A DNA stretch of 64,000 nt. Source: SG8-41 sp035649495 (GTDB lineage: Bacteria; Pseudomonadota; Gammaproteobacteria; Burkholderiales; SG8-41). The stretch spans positions 3,931 through 67,930 of the forward strand of contig DASRJL010000067.1 of NCBI GenBank assembly GCA_035649495.1, in the 5' to 3' direction. The notes beneath the pieces were generated by a model that was not told where the DNA came from, made no database searches, and was given only the letters and a program-made list of their open reading frames with translations. The translations under genes were made by a program, and so were the position numbers. Below, piece after piece: positions 16,030-24,495 of this stretch. Position 1 is the first letter of the stretch; each line of letters opens with the position of its first letter.

Positions 16030-17145
16030 CTACATCGCCGGGCCGGCGGACCGGTTGTCGGGAGGCACCGGCTTGAACTTCTGCACTCTGCGGCCCCAAT
16101 CGGTTTCTGCGACGTAGATGTTGCCCCTCGAGTCCACCGCCAGGGTGTGTCCGTGCGTGAAATTGCCGAGCTGGTGTCCCGGCCGGCCGAAGGACGAAAG
16201 GATTTTCCCGCTCTCGTGATCGAGGACGTGCACCTGCTCGTTACGGCCGTTCATCACGTAGAGGAATTTCTGCTGCGGGTCGCGCGAGAAATCCACCCAC
16301 CACGCCGTGCCGCGCGGGTCGGGCAGCTCCTTCGTGCCCGTCCTGATCCAGATGTTCCGCTTGAACCCGCCCATCTTGTCGTACACCTGGATCCGGTCGC
16401 CCTGCCGGTCGCACACGTAGATCAGCCCGGCCTTGCTCATCGCGATGCAATGCACGACCTGCGCGAACACGGCGGGCTCGCCGCTCTGTGTCTCCTCTTT
16501 CGTCGCCTGCCGTCCCCACTGCCGGAGGAACTTGCCGTTGCGGTCGAAAACGGCGACGCGGCGGTTGCCGTAGCCGTCGGCGACGTACACGTCCCCGTTG
16601 CCGGGATCCACGACGACGGCGGCGGGGTTGAAGAATCCGGTCTGGCTTGCGTTCAGGCGCTTGCCTTTCGCGGTTCCGTCGGCGGTGTCGAACTTGCCGC
16701 GCGTACCGATCTGAAGCAGGAGCTTCCCGTCGGGCGTGTACTTCTGGATGACGGCGTCGCCGTTGCCCGTCAGCCAGATGTTGTTTTCATGATCGGCGTA
16801 ACAGCCGTGAACGACCCCGATGTGCTTGTCCCAGTCCCCGTCCCAGGAGGCGGTCAGATTGCCGGCCAGGTCGAAAATGAGCACCGAGGGCGCGCGCTGC
16901 GAGGTTTCCTCCTCCTCCCGGGTGATGTCGCGGCGGTTGGCCACGATGATGCGGTCGTTGGAATCGACGCACACACTGCCGAGCCTGCCGGCGATCCAGC
17001 CCTCCGGCAGGGGCTTCGGCCACCACGGATCGGTTTCGAACCGCGGCGGGTTGTCGACGGTGTAAACCGGCGCCGTCGAACATCCGAATGCCACCACCAG
17101 CGCGGCGCACGCGGCGGCCGCGATCGACGTTCTCGTTTTCCTCAT
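16030..17145 (-). CDS. NHL-repeat six-bladed beta-propeller lipoprotein
   Basis: A 371-residue protein with a signal ending in the lipobox AFGCS. It then has repeated NHL-type blades (IGTRGKFDTADGTAKGKRLN, AVVVDPGNGDVYVADGYGNR, LIYVCDRQGDRIQVYDKMGG, HTLAVDSRGNIYVAETDWGR). This is the fold of peptidyl-hydroxyglycine lyase-like and lactonase-like propellers. No catalytic set can be named with confidence. GGGAGAAGACC precedes the ATG. It lies 16 bases after the amidohydrolase gene and is followed by the lipobox methyltransferase, all exported. Confidence 0.82.
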   Translation of the reverse strand: MRKTRTSIAAAACAALVVAFGCSTAPVYTVDNPPRFETDPWWPKPLPEGWIAGRLGSVCVDSNDRIIVANRRDITREEEETSQRAPSVLIFDLAGNLTASWDGDWDKHIGVVHGCYADHENNIWLTGNGDAVIQKYTPDGKLLLQIGTRGKFDTADGTAKGKRLNASQTGFFNPAAVVVDPGNGDVYVADGYGNRRVAVFDRNGKFLRQWGRQATKEETQSGEPAVFAQVVHCIAMSKAGLIYVCDRQGDRIQVYDKMGGFKRNIWIRTGTKELPDPRGTAWWVDFSRDPQQKFLYVMNGRNEQVHVLDHESGKILSSFGRPGHQLGNFTHGHTLAVDSRGNIYVAETDWGRRVQKFKPVPPDNRSAGPAM

Positions 17146-17161
17146 GGTCTTCTCCCTGCCC

Positions 17162-18406
17162 TTATTCGAATTTCCGTCCGCCGAGATAGACGGCATGCAG
17201 TGCCCGCATGTTGGTGATGTCATCGAGCGGGTTCCTGTCCAGCACCAGCAGATCCGCGGCCTTGCCTTTGGCGAGCGTGCCGAAGTCCCGGTCCAGGCCG
17301 AGCGCCTCCGACGAGCCCTTCGAAAAGGACTGGATCACCTGCATGGGCGTCAGTCCCGCCTTGATCATCAGCTCCATCTGGCGGTGCTCGAAGTAGCCCT
17401 GGATGAAAAAGCGGGTGAGCGCCCCGCCGCTGTCCGTCCCGAACGCGATGCGCACGCCGCCGTCAGCGAGCTTCTTGATGTTGATCTGGTCGATCTCGAT
17501 GGCCCGCCGGTAGCGGGCGAGGTTCGGATCGTTCGCCTGTTCCGCGCGCTTCTCGGTCTTGATCGTCGCGACATGCTCCGGCGGGACGCCCTTGCGGAAG
17601 AACGGCTCGTCCACCCAGGCCGGCGCCTGCCCGTAGGCGAACATGGCCTCCTCGCGGATGAGCGTGGAGATGACCGATACGTTGCGGCGCTTGAGGACCT
17701 CGATGAACTCCGCATCGACTTCCCGGTCGCGGATGTTGTGCGCGAGAACGTTGGCGCCCTGGCTCACGACGCGCTGCGCGTCGACGTACTCGTAGACGTG
17801 GGCGAGGGTGATCTTGCCGTGCTTGTGCGCCTGCTCGAGGACGGCGGCGGTGAACTCGGGTGTCAGCTTGGCGCGCGTGCCGTTCAGGCCATCGACCCAG
17901 ATCTTGACGATATCGGCGACGGGGGCGATCTCGTCGACCCGCGCCCGGGCCTGCTCCGGAGTCGCGACCTCGGGATCCGGCCAGAAGCGGTACTTGACGG
18001 TCAGCACCCGCGCGCCGCGCAGATTGCCGCGCTTCTGCTCTTCCCGCACCTGCACGACCTCGTCGGGGTCGGTCGCCATGCTGGTGGTCGTGGTGACCCC
18101 GTAGAGCGCGTACTGGCGCAGCTGCGGAACGGGATTCGCACCGACGTGGCCGTGCGCGTTGATGATGCCCGGAACGACGAACTTGCCGCTCATGTCCGTC
18201 ACCGCTGCGCCGGAAGGTATCGGGGTCGTGGCAGCTGGTCCCATATCCCGGATGCGCCCGTTCTCCATGACGACGGTGACGTCGTTGCGGGGCGGCGCGC
18301 CGGTCCCGTCTATGACGGTCACGTGCGTGAGCGCGGTAACCTGCGCCGCGGCGGCGCCGGCGAACAGCAGCGTTCCAGCCGCGATGGCGACGAAAGTCTT
18401 GATCAT
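17162..18406 (-). CDS. exported amidohydrolase (imidazolonepropionase-like superfamily)
   Basis: A 414-residue protein with a signal peptide (MIKTFVAIAAGTLLFAGAAA, then AQ). It has the metal-dependent hydrolase N-terminal strand DVTVVMENGRIRDMGP, the VVPGIINAHGHVG metal-binding HxH, further histidines in TLAHVYEYVDAQRV and VLAHNIRDREVD, and the distal acid in IAFGTDSGGAL. The C-terminal LGTLAKGKAADLLVLDRNPL-type strand (FGTLAKGKAADLLVLD) completes the composite domain. It probably hydrolyses a cyclic amide or ester in the periplasm. It is the first gene of the four-gene operon ending at 14712. Confidence 0.87.
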   Translation of the reverse strand: MIKTFVAIAAGTLLFAGAAAAQVTALTHVTVIDGTGAPPRNDVTVVMENGRIRDMGPAATTPIPSGAAVTDMSGKFVVPGIINAHGHVGANPVPQLRQYALYGVTTTTSMATDPDEVVQVREEQKRGNLRGARVLTVKYRFWPDPEVATPEQARARVDEIAPVADIVKIWVDGLNGTRAKLTPEFTAAVLEQAHKHGKITLAHVYEYVDAQRVVSQGANVLAHNIRDREVDAEFIEVLKRRNVSVISTLIREEAMFAYGQAPAWVDEPFFRKGVPPEHVATIKTEKRAEQANDPNLARYRRAIEIDQINIKKLADGGVRIAFGTDSGGALTRFFIQGYFEHRQMELMIKAGLTPMQVIQSFSKGSSEALGLDRDFGTLAKGKAADLLVLDRNPLDDITNMRALHAVYLGGRKFE

Positions 18407-18560
18407 GATTCTCCCCGAATCGGTCCGGCTCTCCCGGCCGGGCGCAGCTGCGCGGGGATTATCTTATCCCCGTTCGCTCGCCTTGACGCGGCGTCTCCGC
18501 ACGCCGACCATCGTAACCGGCTACGGATTTCATCCATTCGCGGTTTTCCCGGGAGTCCAC

Positions 18561-19718
18561 ATGTTCTACAACGGCAACTGGATCCACAGCTTTCCCGAGC
18601 AGTACATATGGTCGAACGCCACGCTGGTCACGAAGGGCATGGCGCCCTACGGCGCCGTCGCGCTCGGGGAAATCGACTGGGTCGTGCAGCGCCTGCACGA
18701 GCGCATCAAGGAGCCTGAAGCGTGGTGGGAAGAATGGTGCGCGGTCGCCGAACGTGTCGAGCGCGCGGGCGACAAGGCCGCGGCGGAAGGGCGCAGCGCG
18801 ACCGCGGGGAATTTCTATCTGCGGGCCGGCAACTACTACTACACCGGCGAGCGCATGGTGCCGCCCGGGGAACAGAAGCTGGGCATCTACCGCAAGGCGC
18901 TGCGCTGCTACCAGGAAGGGCTCAAGCGGCGCAATCCCAATCTCGAGGTCGTGGATGTCCCGTACGACGGCACGGCGCTGCCCGCATACTTCCTCAAGTC
19001 TCCCGCGGCGAAGGGGCCGGCGCCCACCGTCGTCCTGTTCGACGGCCTGGACAACTGCAAGGAGATGAGCGTGCTCTTCGCCGGCATCGAGCTGGCGTAC
19101 CGCGGATTCCACACGCTCGCCATCGACGGTCCCGGGCAGGGCGAGGCGCTGCGCCTGCGGCGGTTGCCTTCGCGCTACGACTACGAGGTGGCGGGCACCG
19201 CGGCTTACGAATACGTGGCAAAGCGTGCGGACGTCGATCCGAAGCGCGTCGCGATCATGGCCTACAGCGCGGGCGGCTACTATGCGCCGCGTGCCGTCGC
19301 ATTCGAGCAGCGCTACGCGGCGTGCGTCGCATGGGGCCCGCACTTCGACTATCACGCGGTCTGGCAGAAGCGCTGGGAGGCGATGAAAAAAGACCAGACC
19401 AGCGTCGCCTCGTCGCATTTCCAGCTGCCGTGGGTGCTGGGCGTCGAGGACATGGAAACGGCAATGGAGAAGCTGAAGAAGTTCACGCTCGCCGGCGTCG
19501 CCGAGCGCATTCAGTGCCCCATGCTGATCTGCTGGGGCACGCAGGACAAGCTGACCCCGCGCTCGGTCGCCGATCAGCTCTACGCCGCCGTCGGCTCGAA
19601 GGACAAGACGCTGAAGATCTTCGACGAGGATGAAGGCGGCGCGGAGCACTGCCAGGTCGATAACCGGCAGGTCGGCACCGACTACATCGCAGACTGGCTT
19701 ACCGCGCGTCTCATGTGA
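18561..19718 (+). CDS. alpha/beta hydrolase, DUF1100/2,6-dihydroxypseudooxynicotine hydrolase-like
   Basis: A 385-residue two-domain hydrolase. The N-terminal helical lid domain contains SATAGNFYLRAGNYYYTGER, and the core has VVLFDGLDNCKEM (oxyanion turn), IDGPGQGEALRLRRL, the nucleophile elbow IMAYSAGGYY near residue 235, CPMLICWGTQDKLTP (acid) and GAEHCQVDNR (histidine near residue 360). It resembles enzymes cleaving C-C bonds in nicotine-type intermediates, but the substrate is unknown. GGGAG precedes the ATG. It is divergent from the exported amidohydrolase operon. Confidence 0.85.
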   Translation: MFYNGNWIHSFPEQYIWSNATLVTKGMAPYGAVALGEIDWVVQRLHERIKEPEAWWEEWCAVAERVERAGDKAAAEGRSATAGNFYLRAGNYYYTGERMVPPGEQKLGIYRKALRCYQEGLKRRNPNLEVVDVPYDGTALPAYFLKSPAAKGPAPTVVLFDGLDNCKEMSVLFAGIELAYRGFHTLAIDGPGQGEALRLRRLPSRYDYEVAGTAAYEYVAKRADVDPKRVAIMAYSAGGYYAPRAVAFEQRYAACVAWGPHFDYHAVWQKRWEAMKKDQTSVASSHFQLPWVLGVEDMETAMEKLKKFTLAGVAERIQCPMLICWGTQDKLTPRSVADQLYAAVGSKDKTLKIFDEDEGGAEHCQVDNRQVGTDYIADWLTARLM

Positions 19719-19735
19719 CGCGCGACGCCAGTCTG

Positions 19736-19829
19736 CTCGAAGGATGAAGGCGGAAGGATGAAGGATGACCCGCTTAGAGTCGATTTGAAAAACCAGGTCA
19801 TCCGTCCACGTTCATCCTTCATCCTTGCC
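19736..19829. repeat. inverted GAAGGAT heptamer array between convergent genes
   Basis: The left arm has GAAGGATGAAGGCGGAAGGA then TGAAGGATGACC (heptamer GAAGGAT). The right arm has CATCCGTCCACGTTCATCCT then TCATCCTT, the complement. They are separated by about 40 bases. The same words make up the arrays at 12432-12502 and 29967-30060. It sits exactly between the stops of the hydrolase and GNAT genes. Confidence 0.75.
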
Positions 19830-19830
19830 G

Positions 19831-20265
19831 TCAGAGCCGCTTGACGTAGAAGTAGCGAGTCGCGCCCTTTGGAGATCCGCTTATCCTTCCGCAGCGGCGG
19901 AACCCCAGCTTCTCGTAGAAACCCGGCGCCTGGAAGGAATAGGTGCTGAGATGGATCAACCGGCTGCCGCGCCGGCGCGCGCGGCGCTCGGCCTCCTGGA
20001 TCAGCTCTCGGCCGAGTCCCTGCCGGCGCGCCCGCTCGGAAAGCCAGAGCAGCTCGACGTAGGTCTCCGTCCAGTACGATTGGAGAATCACGCCGCCGAC
20101 TATCGTGCCCCTCTTGCCGCGGGCGGTGAGAACGATGCGCGAGTAGTGGAATGGCCCCGCTGTCTCCTGATTGAACCGGCTCAATCCGCGCCATAATTGC
20201 CGCGCCACCTTGGGGGCGTTCTTGCCTTGCGCAACCACTCGCGTCTTGCCGGCGGCGGATTTCAC
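19831..20265 (-). CDS. GNAT family N-acetyltransferase
   Basis: A 144-residue GNAT protein: IVGGVILQSYWTETYVELLW (beta4), the acetyl-CoA loop LSERARRQGLGRELIQEAER (R-Q-G-L-G) near residue 80, then RLIHLSTYSFQAPGFYEKLG, typical of the C-terminal half. The acceptor substrate is unknown. The ATG overlaps the stop of the HAD gene (ATGA), and it is the last gene of a GNAT-HAD-GNAT operon. Confidence 0.85.
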   Translation of the reverse strand: MKSAAGKTRVVAQGKNAPKVARQLWRGLSRFNQETAGPFHYSRIVLTARGKRGTIVGGVILQSYWTETYVELLWLSERARRQGLGRELIQEAERRARRRGSRLIHLSTYSFQAPGFYEKLGFRRCGRISGSPKGATRYFYVKRL

Positions 20266-20939
20266 CGTGGAACCCAGCCTGGGAACGGATAGGACGCCAC
20301 ATCGCTCAGGCTGCGGAGCACGATGTGACCGAGCGCCAGCAAGTCAGTCGAAGGCTGGACCAGATCCGGGATCTGCACCACGGTCATTCCCGCGCCGAGA
20401 GCCGCGCGCACTCCGTTTTCGGAGTCTTCCAATGCAAGGCACGCTTCTGCCCGCGCATTCAGGATTTCGGCGGCCCTCAGGTAGATATCCGGCGCAGGTT
20501 TGCCGTTCTGGACCTGATCGCCTCCGACGACCGCTTGAAACCGGGCGAGGATACCGCTTTTCCTGAGCTTCTCCTGCGCTCTCGCCGTCCGCGTTGAGGT
20601 GGCGACCGCGGCTGGAATGCGCAGTGCCGCGATGCGCTCAACGAGTTCCGCCGCCCCCTCTTTCATCGGAATCGGACCGCGGGATATGCGGTCGGCGTAC
20701 TTGCCGTCCCAGACCTGCTCGAAAACCAGGTGATCCACCTGACCCTGCAGCCCTGCCTTGAGCACTTCGCGGGCAATCGCCTGATTGGTTCCTATGCACC
20801 GGATGAAAAGATGCTCCTGCCCGCAGACGCCCATCTGGTCGCACGTTTCGAGAAACACCGACAAGGCGATCCTCTCCGTGTCCAGCAGGAGTCCGTCCAT
20901 ATCGAAAACGATGGCTTCGAACTGCCTCAGGTGTTTCAC
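20262..20939 (-). CDS. HAD superfamily hydrolase (beta-phosphoglucomutase/GPH-like)
   Basis: A 225-residue HAD protein with motif I IVFDMDGLLLDTE near residue 11, motif II AVATSTRTARAQ near 110, the motif III lysine in GGDQVQNGKPAPDIYLRAAE, and motif IV ALEDSENGVRAALGAGM. The helical cap between motifs I and II is subclass I. Such enzymes dephosphorylate sugar phosphates or similar. The start is GTG at 20937-20939, overlapping the upstream GNAT stop (GTGA). No ATG lies nearer motif I. Confidence 0.85.
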   Translation of the reverse strand: MKHLRQFEAIVFDMDGLLLDTERIALSVFLETCDQMGVCGQEHLFIRCIGTNQAIAREVLKAGLQGQVDHLVFEQVWDGKYADRISRGPIPMKEGAAELVERIAALRIPAAVATSTRTARAQEKLRKSGILARFQAVVGGDQVQNGKPAPDIYLRAAEILNARAEACLALEDSENGVRAALGAGMTVVQIPDLVQPSTDLLALGHIVLRSLSDVASYPFPGWVPR

Positions 20940-21403
20940 AACGCTTTTCGCATGTAGACACGGTCGTAGCCGAGCTCGGTTCTGCGTCCTGTTTCGACGA
21001 AGCGCCGAGCGGTGTACAGGGCGATGTTCTCCGTCATGGTCTCGTGAGTATAGAGATCCAGCCAGGCACAGCCCTGCTTCCGGGATTCGGACTCCGCGAA
21101 GTCGAGTAATCGACGGCCCAACCCCCTGCCCTGGTGCACGGGATGAACGGCAATATTGTCGAGAAGCATGCCGGAATCCTTTCGCATCAGAACGAGGACA
21201 CCGACGACCTCGCCATCTGTTTCCGCGACAAAAGCCATGTGCTGCCGCACGACCTCCGCATAGTCGTCGAGCATCGGTCCCGGCAGCTTGCCCATTCTCT
21301 GAACGTAGTGCCGATAGGCCGCGTCGACGCAGCGCTTCATTACTGCCGCGTCGGAGGCTCGCGCTTTCCGAATTACCGGGCAGGCATCCATCGGGTCCAG
21401 CAT
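20936..21403 (-). CDS. GNAT family N-acetyltransferase
   Basis: A 155-residue GNAT protein with IRKARASDAAVMKRCVDAAY at the N-terminus, EVVGVLVLMRKDSGMLLDNI, the acetyl-CoA loop VHPVHQGRGLGRRLLDFAES (Q-G-R-G-L-G) and LDLYTHETMTENIALYTARR near the end. It looks like the PF13508/PF00583 group; the acceptor is unknown. ATG at 21401-21403 or 21389-21391 could be the start; neither has a clear ribosome site. It is the first gene of the GNAT-HAD-GNAT operon with 4-base overlaps throughout. Confidence 0.82.
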   Translation of the reverse strand: MLDPMDACPVIRKARASDAAVMKRCVDAAYRHYVQRMGKLPGPMLDDYAEVVRQHMAFVAETDGEVVGVLVLMRKDSGMLLDNIAVHPVHQGRGLGRRLLDFAESESRKQGCAWLDLYTHETMTENIALYTARRFVETGRRTELGYDRVYMRKAL

Positions 21404-21489
21404 ATATCCGGCGCTTGCCGGTTTCAATCGACCGCGCAGGCAACAGACCCAAGACTGAATACTCAAGACGAAGAGCGTAGTGCGCCGGC

Positions 21490-21948
21490 TCACCTGATGG
21501 CGAATACTTCGGTCACCATGCCGGCGGATGTGCGCCTGCCGACACCTACGGCAAGCAGCCGATTCAGCCAGCGGTAGCGGTCGGCGCCGGTCTCGAAAGT
21601 GATTGCGGTACGAAAGTAATATTCGGACGGATCGGCCTCGCCTCCGGCTCGTATGCGCTCGCGCAATTCCGGGGAGATATCGAATATCCCGCCGCAGGTG
21701 ACGTAAATGAGCTCCCCGTCGTCAGTTCGCAGTACGAACCGGATATCGAGTGCTGCAATGCCGTCCGCGCGCTGCAAGACCCAATCGCCGCCGCCCGGCA
21801 GCAGATCGCCCCGGAGCCTGGCCCCGGAAAAGGTTCCTCGCTTTGCGTAGAGGATGCGACGCGTGCCGACGGGGCCCTCCAGGACGACCAGTGGATCGTC
21901 AAGATCCGCGCTCATCCGCATCAGGTACTCGGATTGAAGTACGGGCAT
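21490..21948 (-). CDS. DUF3237 family protein
   Basis: A 152-residue DUF3237 protein: an N-terminal LQSEYLMRMSADLDDPLVV, RGTFSGARLRGDLLPGGGDW, the ADGIAALDIRFVLRTDDGEL strand pair, and EYYFRTAITFETGADRYRWL followed by NRLLAVGVG. The family is a small beta-barrel of unknown biochemical role, often next to catabolic genes. GGAG lies upstream of the ATG at 21946-21948; an ATG at 21975 is an alternative. It lies downstream of two SnoaL-like genes in the same direction. Confidence 0.82.
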   Translation of the reverse strand: MPVLQSEYLMRMSADLDDPLVVLEGPVGTRRILYAKRGTFSGARLRGDLLPGGGDWVLQRADGIAALDIRFVLRTDDGELIYVTCGGIFDISPELRERIRAGGEADPSEYYFRTAITFETGADRYRWLNRLLAVGVGRRTSAGMVTEVFAIR

Positions 21949-21996
21949 CGCGATACTCCGTGCCGATTTCTGCAATCCGTACGAACGCGTTCGAAA

Positions 21997-22389
21997 TCAA
22001 CCTCGCGTCACATCACCGGAGACACAAACCCAGCGTCCGCGCTGGCGCACCCACACATCCGTATAGCGCCCGGCGGCAGCCTGCCCATCGGGCCTGGTGT
22101 ACGTCGTCCGGCCGTGGATGATCGCGGCATCGCCGAGGATTCTGATGCGCACGTCTTCGACGTCGAGATTCGCCACCGGGCACGGCGGGGCGATCTGGCG
22201 CAGGAATGCCGCGCGCTCTACCAATGTGCCGTCTGCGTTGCTGTTCAGGAAATCCTCCGCCAGATTCCGATCGAACCAGCCGACATCCGACGTCCTCACG
22301 GAGCGGATGAAGCCCTGGTTGAGTTCCTGCAGCACCCCGTGATCGGCAGTGGCGGGATAGCCTTGCCCGCGAGCAGCGTCTTGCATCAT
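21997..22389 (-). CDS. SnoaL-like/NTF2-fold protein
   Basis: A 130-residue NTF2-like protein. It has the helix LQELNQGFIRSVRTSDVGWF, NLAEDFLNSNADGTLVERAA, ILGDAAIIHGRTTYTRPDGQ and GRYTDVWVRQRGRWVCVSGD, the usual cone-shaped fold of ketosteroid-isomerase and SnoaL relatives. AAGGAGACC precedes the ATG pair; I take the first. It follows a clear paralogue (22401-22784) with an 11-base gap, so the two are a tandem duplication and perhaps form a heterodimer. Confidence 0.82.
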   Translation of the reverse strand: MMQDAARGQGYPATADHGVLQELNQGFIRSVRTSDVGWFDRNLAEDFLNSNADGTLVERAAFLRQIAPPCPVANLDVEDVRIRILGDAAIIHGRTTYTRPDGQAAAGRYTDVWVRQRGRWVCVSGDVTRG

Positions 22390-22400
22390 TGTGGTCTCCT

Positions 22401-22784
22401 TCAGAAACGGTTGAAGTGCGCCGCCACGCACAGCCAGCGACCCTGGCGCCGGGCGTAGACGTCGGTATACCGCCCCGATCCCATCTGCCCATCCGGTTTC
22501 CTGTACTCGAACCCGGCGTGGATGAGGGCCAGCTCGCCGCAGAACCGGATGCGCACAGCGACGGCCTTGAGATTCGAGCCCGGATACGGCCGCGCAATCC
22601 GGGCGAGGAATGCCGTCCGGTCGACGATCGAGCCGTCGACGCTGCTCGCCAGAAAATCTTCCGCCAGGTTCTCCGTATACCAGCGCACGTCCGATTGCTC
22701 GGCGGAGCGCACGTAGTTGCGATTGAGACCTTCCAGGATCTCCAGATCCTTCGCTCTGGCGCCATCGTGGGTGGCTTCGTGCAT
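22401..22784 (-). CDS. SnoaL-like/NTF2-fold protein
   Basis: A 127-residue NTF2-like protein. It shares NLAEDFLASSVDGSIVDRTA, FLARIARPYPGSNLKAVAVR and GRYTDVYARRQGRWLCVAAH with the next gene, roughly half of the residues being the same by eye. CAGGAGG lies before the ATG at 22782-22784. It is the first gene of the group and is divergent from the MocR-type regulator, a natural candidate to control it. Confidence 0.82.
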   Translation of the reverse strand: MHEATHDGARAKDLEILEGLNRNYVRSAEQSDVRWYTENLAEDFLASSVDGSIVDRTAFLARIARPYPGSNLKAVAVRIRFCGELALIHAGFEYRKPDGQMGSGRYTDVYARRQGRWLCVAAHFNRF

Positions 22785-22971
22785 GACGCTACCTCCTGTT
22801 CGAATAGCCAAGGAGCGGATGCTAGTCCTTGCATTGGTATCATTAAAGATCCAGTTTTTGTAGTCTCAATAGGGCCAGATACGACACCGGCACAGGGCAG
22901 TCTGACCCTGCTCGAGCAGAGTCCTCCCATGATCTGGAGTGTAACAAGCTGCCATTTTTGTGTATTATTGA
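22785..22971. promoter_or_regulatory. divergent promoter region, possible MocR operator
   Basis: This AT-richer spacer separates the SnoaL-like operon from the MocR gene. It holds two similar words in direct orientation, CCAGTTTTTGTAGTC (from about 22850) and GCCATTTTTGTGTAT (from about 22951). MocR regulators usually bind direct repeats, so these are candidate operator halves, though they are about 100 bases apart. This is inference only. Confidence 0.3.
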
Positions 22972-22998
22972 ATGCCAGATGGCTGCCACGGAAAGCGT

Positions 22999-24450
22999 AT
23001 GCTGCTGAATCTGCGAAGCGCGAGCGGTCCCCTGTACCGCCGCATCTATCACGCGCTCAAGTCCGGCATCCGCGAGGGCAGGTTTGGCCCGACCGCGCGC
23101 CTGCCCTCGACCCGGGCGCTGGCCGCGGACCTGGGGGTCTCCAGAAACACGGTCATGCTCGCCTATGAGCAGCTCCAGGCCGAAGGCTATGTCGTCAGCC
23201 GCGACCGCTCGACAACCCTTGTCGCCGGCGCCGTGCCTCCCCGGCCGTTGCCCGGACCGCCGGCGGTTCCCGCGCGACCCGCGAGAGTCTCCGCTTACGC
23301 TCAGCGCCTGACGCGCAACCCGGCGATGCCACCGGCCGCCTCCTACGCGAGCCGGCCGGGAATTCGCTACGATTTCCGCTACGGTCGGCCTGCGCTCGAC
23401 GAGTTTCCCCGTGAAATCTGGCGGCGCTTGCTCGCGGCGCGCGCCAGACGGCCGGGACACGACGCCCTGGGGTATGCACCCCCCGCAGGATACGGACCGT
23501 TGCGGGCGGCATTGGCCGACTATCTGAAACGCGCGCGCGGATTGTCGTGCGATGCGGAGCAACTGGTCATCGTCAACGGCTCGCAGCAGGCAATCGATCT
23601 TGCGGCCCGCGTTCTGCTCGACCCCGGCGACGGGGCGATTGTCGAAGAACCGCATTACCCCGGTGCGACGCTCGCCTTCGAGGCCGTCGGGGCGCGGCTC
23701 ATCCGGATTCCAACCGACGCGCAGGGACTGGACACGGCCCGACTCCCGCCGTCCAGCGAGAGAGCGCGCCTTGCATACGTCACGCCCTGCCACCAGTTTC
23801 CGACCGGGGTCATCATGCCGCTCGAGCGGCGCCTGGCGCTTCTGGATTGGGCCTCGCGGACCGATGCCTGGATCGTCGAAGACGACTACATCAGCGAGTT
23901 TCGCTATGAAGGCAGCCCGTTGGAAGCGTTGCAGGCCCTCGATCGCAACGGCCGGGTGATTTACATCGGGACATTCTCCAAGACGCTGTTCCCGGCATTG
24001 CGTCTTGCCTATCTGGTACTGCCGCGCTCGCTCGTGCGACCGTTTCTCGCGGCGAAATGGGTGTCCGATCGGTTCTCCACGATGCTGCCGCAGGAGGCGC
24101 TCGCGGATTTCATCGCCAGCGGCCAGTTCGAGCGCTATCTGCGCCGCGCCGGCAGCCGCAATGCGGCGCGCCGTCGAGCCCTGATCGATGCGCTCCAGGA
24201 GCACTTCGGGGAGCGTATCGAGATCGCCGGCGAAAACACCGGCGTGCACCTGCTGGTCTGGCTGAACCGCGTCGGACCGCGCAATGTCGCGGCGCTCATC
24301 GAGCGGGCCGCGCGCGCAGGCGTCGGAATCTATCCCATCACGCCGTACTACTCGCACCCGCCGGGCCGTGCGGGCCTGCTCTTCGGTTACGCGTCGCTGA
24401 CGGAAGCCGATATCCGGGCCGGGATCCGCCGGTTGGAAGGTGTCGTTTGA
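22999..24450 (+). CDS. MocR/PdxR-type transcriptional regulator (GntR HTH plus aminotransferase domain)
   Basis: A 483-residue fusion. An N-terminal GntR winged helix (YRRIYHALKSGIREGRFGPT, LPSTRALAADLGVSRNTVML) is joined by a Pro-rich linker to a fold-I aminotransferase domain (GYAPPAGYGPLRAALADYLK, VVEEPHYPG-like VEEPHYPGATLAFE, YVTPCHQFPTGVIM). The PLP lysine lies in GTFSKTLFPALRL. MocR proteins sense PLP or amino-compound ligands and regulate neighbouring genes. I use the ATG at 22999, with GGAAAG upstream; an ATG at 22972 has no ribosome site. It is divergent from the SnoaL-like pair. Confidence 0.9.
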   Translation: MLLNLRSASGPLYRRIYHALKSGIREGRFGPTARLPSTRALAADLGVSRNTVMLAYEQLQAEGYVVSRDRSTTLVAGAVPPRPLPGPPAVPARPARVSAYAQRLTRNPAMPPAASYASRPGIRYDFRYGRPALDEFPREIWRRLLAARARRPGHDALGYAPPAGYGPLRAALADYLKRARGLSCDAEQLVIVNGSQQAIDLAARVLLDPGDGAIVEEPHYPGATLAFEAVGARLIRIPTDAQGLDTARLPPSSERARLAYVTPCHQFPTGVIMPLERRLALLDWASRTDAWIVEDDYISEFRYEGSPLEALQALDRNGRVIYIGTFSKTLFPALRLAYLVLPRSLVRPFLAAKWVSDRFSTMLPQEALADFIASGQFERYLRRAGSRNAARRRALIDALQEHFGERIEIAGENTGVHLLVWLNRVGPRNVAALIERAARAGVGIYPITPYYSHPPGRAGLLFGYASLTEADIRAGIRRLEGVV

Positions 24451-24495
24451 GACAGGACGCGGCCGGGGCGCGTGCCCGAGCCGGGGGTCGCTCCG

